Of a stretch of 64,000 bases of DNA, positions 57,226-64,000 are shown in pieces. A model generated the notes under the pieces. It did not search any database. It had not been told where the DNA came from and saw only the letters and a program-made list of their open reading frames with translations. Position 1 is the first letter of the stretch. Every line of letters begins with the position of its first letter. The stretch is taken from positions 70,214,186 to 70,278,185 of the forward strand of contig CM056743.1 of assembly GCA_029851415.1 (NCBI GenBank). The letters run 5' to 3'. Position numbers and translations under genes: made by a program. Source of the DNA: Eretmocerus hayati (Eukaryota; Arthropoda; Insecta; Hymenoptera; Aphelinidae).

Positions 57226-57577
57226 AGAAAGACGTAAGATCTTACTTCCCGTATAATCTTCACAATTTGTCGAATAGCGATGAGATTCGAATAGTAATCA
57301 ACTCCAACGACCTCTATCATATCCCTTGCGAAAGCTGGCTATACATCGAGGGAAGTGTGACTTGGGCTGCGACCGCCGGGGAGGATAGCATCAAGCTCAC
57401 CAACAACCATCCGGCTTTTCTATTCGATGAAATACGCTATGAAATTAATGGCGTTGAGATCGATCAAACGAAAAATGTCGGGATCGCTACAACGATCAAG
57501 AATTACTTATCTTTGGCTCGTCATTCAGATTCGGGGATGGTGAATGCTGGCTGGGACATATCCCTGCCGAAAAAAAC
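57162..57577 (+). pseudogene. Major capsid protein (double jelly-roll), N-terminal part
   Basis: It begins MAQIQDSLTVLSEPIRDERI and has the family signature SNSDEIRIVINSNDLYHIPC (residues 38-56 in part), CESWLYIEGSV (56-66), FLFDEIRYEINGVEID (87-101) and GIATTIKNYLSL (108-118). Homology ends near residue 131 (NAGWD), where the foldback element begins. Full-length relatives are several hundred residues, so most of the first jelly roll and all of the second are missing in this window and may resume after the insertion. No other lesion is seen in the remaining part. Confidence 0.85.
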
Positions 57578-57704
57578 CAGCTGATTTCTCAGCTGAGAAA
57601 TCAGCTGAGATCACAGGTGAATTCACAGCTGAGATCTCAGCTGAGATCACAGCTGATTTTTCATGCCAAATTCACAGCTGAATTCTCAGCTGTGATCTCA
57701 GCTG
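57578..57704. repeat. Terminal CAGCTG palindrome array
   Basis: Nine exact CAGCTG hexamers and one CAGGTG variant lie within 127 bp, linked by GAGATCA, GAATTCA and GATTTCT spacers. The mirrored array begins at 63,983 (CAGCTGAGATCACAGCT) and leaves the window. CAGCTG is an E-box-type palindrome. Confidence 0.92.
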
Positions 57705-57831
57705 ATATTTTAAAATTTATTTATTAAAAATCAATTCCTCTCCAAGCTTTCTAGGCTAATTTTTCATGTTCTAGGTGGTTAAGTGTCGCAACTAGATTAA
57801 GAAAAAATGTATTTAAATCATTAAAAATTTG

Positions 57832-57915
57832 CACTTACGGGGATTTGAACCTGGGCCCTTCACCTTACAGCAACTCAGCAGCCACGACACTTAGCCGACT
57901 GCGCCATCGAGGATG
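57832..57915 (-). pseudogene. tRNA-like A/B-box sequence, left arm
   Basis: On the - strand GGCGCAGTCGGCTAAGTG fits a pol III A box and GGTTCAAATCC fits a B box, with about 37 bp between them. Acceptor pairing is poor, so it is not a working tRNA. It is the head of a tRNA-derived SINE or a captured tRNA. Confidence 0.6.
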
Positions 57916-59147
57916 TGTCAGTGGGGGATACAGAACAGGTATATCAGGATTTCGGTCTGTCCTGGATAAGGTTCAGAGTGTAATAAAATAACTGTTATAA
58001 TATTTGCTAACTCGCTTGCCTTGAAGTACTGCTATTTTCGTACTTTATATTCAATTCTATGAATGATCCAGAGAAAAAAATACTAAAATTAATGGAACAG
58101 GTGGAAGGGGGAAATCATTTATATAGCTTTCGGTTTTCTTTTGTTGGGAGGAGAAAACCAACTTTCGGCCGATTGAGCCTTCTCCTTTCTCTCTTGTTGC
58201 TTTTACGGCCACGTATATATAAGGTAAGTGTACCTAATATCCCTCCTAAGCCGTTTTGCCCATAGTTTTTGTCCACTCGAATATTTTTCAACGTCCCTTA
58301 GCTTACTTTGAAGCTTGTTCCAAGGCCTTCAAAACGAGCTAAGGTAGGTTCAATCTCGACCGACTCGAGCTGAGCCATCACAATTCTGCCAAGGAATGTT
58401 TTTTTGCGAGTTTGCAAAAGGGTGTACCCAACGTGCCCCCATTAGCAATTTCCTCAACAGCTCTGGTCTACCTCAACATTTTTCAATGTACTTTGGCTCA
58501 TTATGAAGCTTATTTTAAGACCTTAAAATTGAGCTAGAGTACGTCTGGTTCCAATCAATCAGAGACGAGCTGTCTTAATTTTGTACCCAAAAACGATGTA
58601 AGTCGTCGATAAAGTGCATGAAATTGTTCTCATCGGCGTGCGACTACATTTGGGGCTTTACTTGTGCTTGACCAAAAATATATTTTCTTCCTATTTTGAC
58701 GTGACAAATACGTTCTGCGTGATAAAAAGAGTCTTACAGCGTGCCCTCTTGTGATCACCATACGAGGGCATGTTGGATACCTCCGATTTCGGCTTTCTTG
58801 TTCTACAAATCATTTCGGTATTTTCCCCATGAATCCTCCCCAAATCCGAGTTTTGCATTTTCGAGAGGAGAATTATTGAAGGTTTCCGAAAGAGGAATCT
58901 AATGCGCTGAGGTACGTTGAGACTGATGGCACTGAACGCAATTTCTTTTAGAAATACGGAAAATGGGGAAATCACTTCAAATTTTCTGGGAAACACAGAA
59001 ATGATTCGGAGTCGATCTAGACTACTTATTTCGTCATATTTCGACATAACGAATGTGAAAAGAATTTGAACTAATGTTAACTTGTGCCCATTCTTGAGAT
59101 CGACATATGGGGGCAAGTTGGGTACACTTACAGCCCCCCTAAAAGAT

Positions 59148-59750
59148 AATGAAGAGTAGGGTGTGCGTTACAACCCAACTCTCGATTCTCCACGATACCA
59201 TCGTGGATTTACTATCTTTGATATATAAAAAAAAGGCAAAAACTTTTGCCGCTCCCTGTATACGACGTATCCTGTTTTGCCACTCGAACATTATTTCAAT
59301 CGATATTGAGAAGCCTATTCTGAGAAGTTTGCCCTCCCAACCCTTCGTGTCTCTGAGATCGCTGTGATTTTTTACAGCTTTTTTTAAAGCCGAAAAATCA
59401 TTAAGATACATGATTTCCACGTGAAATTCCACGAGAAACACGATGAAATTGTCAGTTTTGACTTCCAAAGTGACCCCGGTGAGACATCAGTGATTTTTTG
59501 GAAGAACCGCTTATATCAAGCCGGGGTCACTCTGAAACTCCTAACTGACAGTTCCATCGTGTTTCTCGTAGAATTTCACGTGAAAATGATGTATCATGAT
59601 GATTTTTCAGCTCTGAAAGGAGCCACGAAGAATCACAGCAATCTCAGAGACAAGTGGGTTAGGAGGGCAAAGTTCTCAGCATAGGCTTTTCAATGTTAGG
59701 AAGGATATCCGAGCATCAAAACAGGATACGTGGTACAGGGCAGGACGGTA
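59148..59750. repeat. Nested foldback, copy 1
   Basis: It is an inverted repeat centred near 59,500 on GTGACCCCGGTGAGACATCA / AAGCCGGGGTCAC, with arms carrying CACGATACCATCGTGGAT-type and CCCTCCCAACCC / GGTTAGGAGGGC blocks. The same unit occurs in the other arm at 62,570-63,060. Confidence 0.75.
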
Positions 59751-61609
59751 CTCTATCGATTTCTCATGACACGTGCGTAGTGCTCTTGATATAAATTGAA
59801 GAATCGTCGATAAACGTACTTTTTCAGTGTAACTGGAGGGAATAACACTGTCCCAAAAAATTTGAAAAAAATTCGTGTGCGTTAGAGAAACGCGTGAGGA
59901 ACGGAGTCCCAAAATTGGCCTCGATAAGACATGTGAAAATGTCAATAAAGTCTAAAACTTTGATCGACTTCAAGCTGAGTTTCAAGCTTTTGAATGCTCA
60001 TCATGTAACGATACCAATTAAGATGCACACCAATGAGCCCCTGAGTGATTGAGATAGTTTGCATCATTTTTTCAAGTATTATGCACTATTATGTGAATAA
60101 AATGACGAGTCCTTGGCCTTGAGTGAACTCTTTAGAAGGTTATGGTGGGGGATATGAAAAGCTTCAAAATTTGAATCTGAATCCTCACTACTTAATTTAG
60201 GTTCACAAAATGCATCAGAGCTGATTGAATTTCAAGAGGAGAATTTTATTGGGATTCACTGAATCTTTGGATTTAAGATGTCACAATAAAACTTCGTACC
60301 TCTTAGATATGGAAGCAATGTCTTATTCGTCCGGACTCTAAATTCTGCCCAGAGGAACACGTAGATATCACTTTCATCATTGTATATCCAGCATAATACT
60401 ATGAACAACAATCTAATAGTGCTGCATGCATTCAGACGGTAATTTCGGCATTCGGCATCTCATGATGCGATATGCTGATGAGACTCGGATGAGAATGAGT
60501 ACGCGGCGGTTGCTGAGCGCAAGCAGTATACCTATATCGCAAAAGTGTCGCTTTTTCGTTGCATCGTATGGCGGGTTGCATCGAATCTCGTTCCACGGGG
60601 CCGTGTCGGTCAGCTGGTCGCGCGCGATTTTACTCCTCACACGAGCGTAAAGGAACTCCGTTCCAAAAATTCCAGCTGACTCTTCAAACCTGATATAATC
60701 ATAAGGCATTTGTCCTAATAGCGACTCAGGTCCGTGGTCAACACAGGGCTTCCATGAAAAGTGTAACTCACTTTTTGGAAAATACTCACTCCCTCCACTG
60801 TTTCGTAAATCAAAAAAAATAACATTCGAGCTAGGATGAATCAGGTGATGGAGAATTGAAGAATAAGAATAGACGATCAAAATGCTTCTTCATTTGGCAG
60901 CAACACATTATTCTGGTCGAAGATCTGTGACGTTGAACTTGCGAAATTGGTCGCGCCCATCACTTCAAAAAAGGACATAAATCTCTGTTACTCAAACAAT
61001 GAGCAGATGTCGCTCCCAAATCCTATTGCCCATACTTTGACGTATGATGAATTACTATGCACTGCAGGTGAGGTGGCTATAACGGTTGTTATTCGAGGGA
61101 GGGGCTCGGGAAACTTGTTCAGCCCCTGAAAGCTGATTTTTTTGGTCGGTAATGATTCACGTAACAGTCTGAATCATAGCTGTCGACTTTTTATGTAATT
61201 CTCACATCATTTTCACACTTCAAGCTTATCATAATTCAAGTGGGAAAGCTTTGAGAAAGCAAAAATTGCATACGCCTCCGACAACTCTGTGGACGCAAGA
61301 AAAGTGAATCTTGATGAGTATAACGGAAAGAGGATCAATTCTGGGAATGGAATTCGATTAAACGGATGCAACAACATCTTTATCAACCATCATACTGCAC
61401 TATTCACGATCCATCCATGTGAAAAACGTCTAATAGTGACGAAAGCGTAATAGACCAATTTCACCTCACTGTTTTCAGGGGATTAGCATCTCTCAAGAAT
61501 GGTGGGAACAACTTTTTTTTCACATTTTAAAGGTACCAAAACACTATGGAATTGGTTTCAAAAGCGACAAGGAGGGAAAATTTTTTTTTCTCGGATGGTC
61601 CAAAAGTTA
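59751..61609. other. Central part of the foldback, nothing recognised
   Basis: Unmirrored AT-rich sequence. The largest ORFs (155 codons on the - strand at 60413-60880; others shorter) show no motif I recognise. A transposase gene would be expected here in an autonomous relative, but none can be seen. Confidence 0.5.
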
Positions 61610-62470
61610 AAGGTTAGGTAGATTTCTTCATATACTTCAAACATTTTTACTCATTTTTTAGCTTATCTCAGTCGACATTGAAAGTTTGAATAAATTATCC
61701 ATTAATCAATCACTTGTATTCTTAATGGGAATAATTTGATCGTAAAGTCTCGAACGGGATGCTGTAGGTCATTTAAAAATCTTCAAGTTTGGTCTCCTGT
61801 GAAATTTTTGTGCGATCCTTTCCATCGGAGCCACGAGCGCTGGAAAGAAACTCATTATTGAATCGATCCTTACGGAGATACCCAGGCATGCACCACTTCC
61901 ATCTGTTCAGCCTCTATTCCCAATCCAGAATACATTCCAAAAATTATCGGGATGCATGATTCCGATGTAAACTCCTCTGATCTTTTAGAACATGCTATCA
62001 GATTTTGTCTCTGACGTGATCTAGGGAAGTACACTCTCATTTGGTCCTGTTTTTCGAGTAAAAAATTGAAAGCTATCACAGGTCATGTCTGAGAGGAAAT
62101 TTGATAGTATATTCTAAAAGACCAGAGAATTTTACCTCGGAAACACGCATTACGATTATTTTTGGAATGTATTCTGGATTGGGAATAGAGGCTGAACAGA
62201 TGAAAGTGGTGCATGCCTCGGTATCTCCGTAAGAATCGATGTAATAATGAGTTTCTTTCCGGCGCTCGTAGCTCCGATGAAAAAGGTCGCATGGAAATTT
62301 TACAAGAGATGAATGTTGAAGTCTTTGGAAGGATATATAGCATCCCATTCAAGATTTTTCGATCAGATCATTCTCGTCGAAAATACAAGTGATTAATTAA
62401 TGGAAATTTTTTTTGAATTTTCAACGTCAACTGAGACAAGCTAAAAGAGAGTAAAATTTTTTCGAAGAAT
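61610..62470. repeat. Nested foldback, about 0.4-kb arms
   Basis: Left arm about 61,640-62,005 and right arm about 62,090-62,440 share CCAATCCAGAATACATTCCA, TGTTCAGCCTCTATTCCC and GAAAGAAACTCATTATT in opposite orientation, moderately diverged. The centre is near 62,045. Confidence 0.75.
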
Positions 62471-62569
62471 ATAAATTGATAGATTTTTTTATGATCTTTG
62501 AGATGCTTCTCGTGAAACTGACGCAAGACGGACTGGGTCGGAGACTTTGGTGATTTACTAAGACTATTC

Positions 62570-63060
62570 GGTAGGGTGTGCGTTATTCCCCACCTTTCGA
62601 TTTTTCCACGATACCATCGTGGATTTTCGATCTTTAATATGAAAAAATAAGGAAAAATTATTGCCGTGCCGTGTAAGACGTACCCTGTTTTGGCGCTCGG
62701 ATATCCTTCTCAACATTGGAAAGCCTATGCTGAGAACTCTGCCCTCCCAACCCACTTGTCTCTGAGATCGCTGTGATTCTTCGTGGCTCCTTTCAGAGCT
62801 GAAAAATTATCATAATACATCATTTTCACGTAAAATTCCACGAGAAACACAATGGAACTGTCAGTTTGGAGTTTCAGAGTGACCCCGGCTTGATATTAGC
62901 GATTCTTCCAAAAAATCACTGATGTCTCACCGGGGTCACTTTGGAAATCAAAACTGACAATTTCATCGTGTTTTTCGTGGTATTTCACGCGGAAATCAGG
63001 TATTCTAATAATTTTTCAGCTTTAAAAAAAGCTATAAAAAATCACAGCGATCTCCCCTTG
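62570..63060. repeat. Nested foldback, copy 2
   Basis: This is the mirror-arm counterpart of 59,148-59,750, centred near 62,900 on CCGGGGTCACT-type arms (GTGACCCCGGCTTGATATTA / CTCACCGGGGTCAC). Confidence 0.72.
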
Positions 63061-63244
63061 CAAACTCGCAAAAAAACATTTCTTGGCAAAATTGTGATGG
63101 CTCAGCTCGAGTCGGTCGAGATTGAACCTACCTTAGCTCGTTTTGAAGGCCTTAGAACAAGCTTCAAAGTAAGCTGAGGAACGTTGAAAAATATTCGAGT
63201 GGACAAGAACTATGGGCAAAACGGCTTAGTGGGGATATTAGGTA

Positions 63245-63455
63245 CAGTCACCGGACAAAATATCTGAACAAATCCCAAAAAGCGTTTCTATTCCTGAGCC
63301 GTTGTTTGGAATCTTGGGATTGGGTTTCAATTCTGATGGGTCGAGGGTCCAATTATGATCATCAAGACACCACATACGGTCTGATTTGAACTGAAACAGC
63401 AGCTCAGGGACAAGAATCTTTTTCAGATTTGTTCAGATATTTTGTCCGGCGAGTG
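63245..63455. mobile_element. 211-bp Tc1/mariner-like MITE
   Basis: The terminal inverted repeats CAGTCACCGGACAAAATATC and the reverse complement of the right end, CACTCGCCGGACAAAATATC, continue as TGAACAAATC. TA flanks are at 63243-63244 and 63456-63457. The left arm at 58,226-58,240 has the empty site (AAGTGTACCTAATAT) with a single TA at 58231-58232, which proves an insertion after the foldback formed. Confidence 0.88.
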
Positions 63456-63778
63456 TACACTTACCTTATATATCCGTGGCCGTAAAAGCAACAAGAGAGA
63501 AGGGAGAAGGCTTAATCGGCCGAAAGTTGGTTTTCTCCTCCCAACAAAAGAAAACCGAAAGCTATATGAACGATTTCCCCCTTCCACCTGTTCCATTAAT
63601 TTTAGTATTTTTTTCTCTGGATCATTCATAGAATTGAATATAAAGTACGAAAATAGCAGTACTTCAAGGCAAGCGAGTTAGCAAATATTATAACAGTTAT
63701 TTTATCACACTCTCAACCTTATCCAGGACAGACCGAAATCCCGATATACCTGTTCTGTATCCCCCACTGACACATCCT

Positions 63779-63862
63779 CGACGGCGCAGTCGGCTAAGTG
63801 TCGTGGCTACTGAGTTGCTGTAAGGTGAAGGGCCCAGGTTCAAATCCCCGTAAGTGCAAATT
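63779..63862 (+). pseudogene. tRNA-like A/B-box sequence, right arm
   Basis: This is the mirror copy of 57,832-57,915, with A box (GGCGCAGTCGGCTAAGTG, about 63,783-63,800) and B box (GGTTCAAATCC, 63,837-63,847). It differs from the left copy at a few positions only. Confidence 0.6.
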
Positions 63863-64000
63863 TTTAATGATTTAAATACGTTTTTTCTTAATCTAGTTGC
63901 GAAACTTAACCACCTAAAACATGAAAAATTAGCCTAGAAATCTTGGAGAGGAATTTATTTTTAATAAATAAATTTTAAAATATCAGCTGAGATCACAGCT

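Larger units (their letters stand above)
51972..57577. mobile_element. Polinton/Maverick-like (adintovirus-like) element fragment
   Basis: Six recognisable virion or packaging genes sit close together: four on the - strand (PLA2-type protein, coiled coil, DUF8207-type, ATPase) and two plus a small ORF on the + strand (penton-like, small ORF, major capsid), diverging at about 56,300. The set is that of insect Polinton-like endogenous viruses. PolB, retroviral-type integrase, maturation protease and terminal repeats are not in the window. The right edge is cut by a foldback insertion, so the rest of the element may lie beyond 64,000. The left border is not identified. Confidence 0.85.
57578..64000. 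mobile_element. Giant foldback element interrupting the capsid gene (runs off window)
   Basis: The left arm from 57,578 is mirrored by the right arm up to 64,000: for example 57,690-57,720 against 63,960-64,000, 58,059-58,230 against 63,458-63,629, and 58,240-58,420 against 63,050-63,244. The sum of mirrored coordinates is about 121,690 at the outside, so the centre is near 60,850. At least 6.4 kb is visible and the right terminus is beyond the window. The interior has no transposase; ORFs are short and mirrored. The target duplication cannot be read. Confidence 0.82.

Noticed and set aside
51972..57577. Complete Polinton or active virus
   Set aside because: No PolB, integrase, protease or terminal repeats are visible; several virion genes carry stops or frameshifts, and the capsid gene is cut.
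60413..60880. 155-codon - strand ORF as the foldback's transposase
   Set aside because: There are no catalytic or DNA-binding motifs, and the length and composition are consistent with chance.

Overview
The window looks like transposon-dense insect genomic DNA. The basis is the R1-clade and CR1/Jockey-group LINEs, the insect-type Polinton-like capsid genes, and the many foldback and MITE-like DNA transposons. A hymenopteran would fit, but the sequence alone does not prove the order. I see no confident single-copy host gene, no rRNA and no intact tRNA. Family names rest on motif recognition, not on a database search.

Region 1 (1-31,815) is a string of truncated LINEs joined through (GA)n, GATA or GATT tracts. 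Six R1-clade copies (A-F here) all lie on the + strand, and each copy with a visible 3' end finishes in poly(A) followed by purine repeat. Five CR1/Jockey-group pieces (a-e) and one ORF1-only, HAL1-like unit all lie on the - strand, with short tandem tails that run into the same tracts. R1-D is a near full-length but dead element with 5'UTR, gag-like ORF1 and EN-RT ORF2. DNA transposons are inserted inside the LINEs: a 1.48-kb TIR element in R1-A, a 1.9-kb near-perfect palindrome in CR1-a and a 328-bp MITE in CR1-b. Target-site duplications can be read by comparison with uninterrupted copies.

Region 2 (31.8-51.5 kb) is AT-rich and largely non-coding. It holds a 146-bp tandem repeat, a diverged inverted repeat, and a 5.1-kb foldback element (35,385-40,498) flanked by TA that carries about 20 CGCGTACGC-type motifs per arm. 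It also holds an inverted repeat with a decayed tRNA-like sequence, GTTTCG-rich arrays, a 486-bp tandem repeat ending in an inverted copy, 252-bp and 280-bp tandem duplications, and a candidate core promoter followed by a good splice-donor match.

Region 3 (51.97-57.58 kb) is a fragment of a Polinton/Maverick-like (adintovirus-like) element. It encodes a PLA2-domain minor virion protein, a coiled-coil protein, a DUF8207-type basic protein, a packaging ATPase, a penton-like protein, a small overlapping ORF and the start of a major capsid protein. Three genes are damaged; the ATPase and the DUF8207-type gene are open. No polymerase B, integrase or protease gene is present.

Region 4 (57.58-64.0 kb, running out of the window) is a second giant foldback element inserted in the capsid gene. 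Its end is an array of CAGCTG palindromes, its arms carry tRNA-like A/B-box sequences, and smaller foldbacks and a 211-bp TA-flanked MITE are nested inside it.
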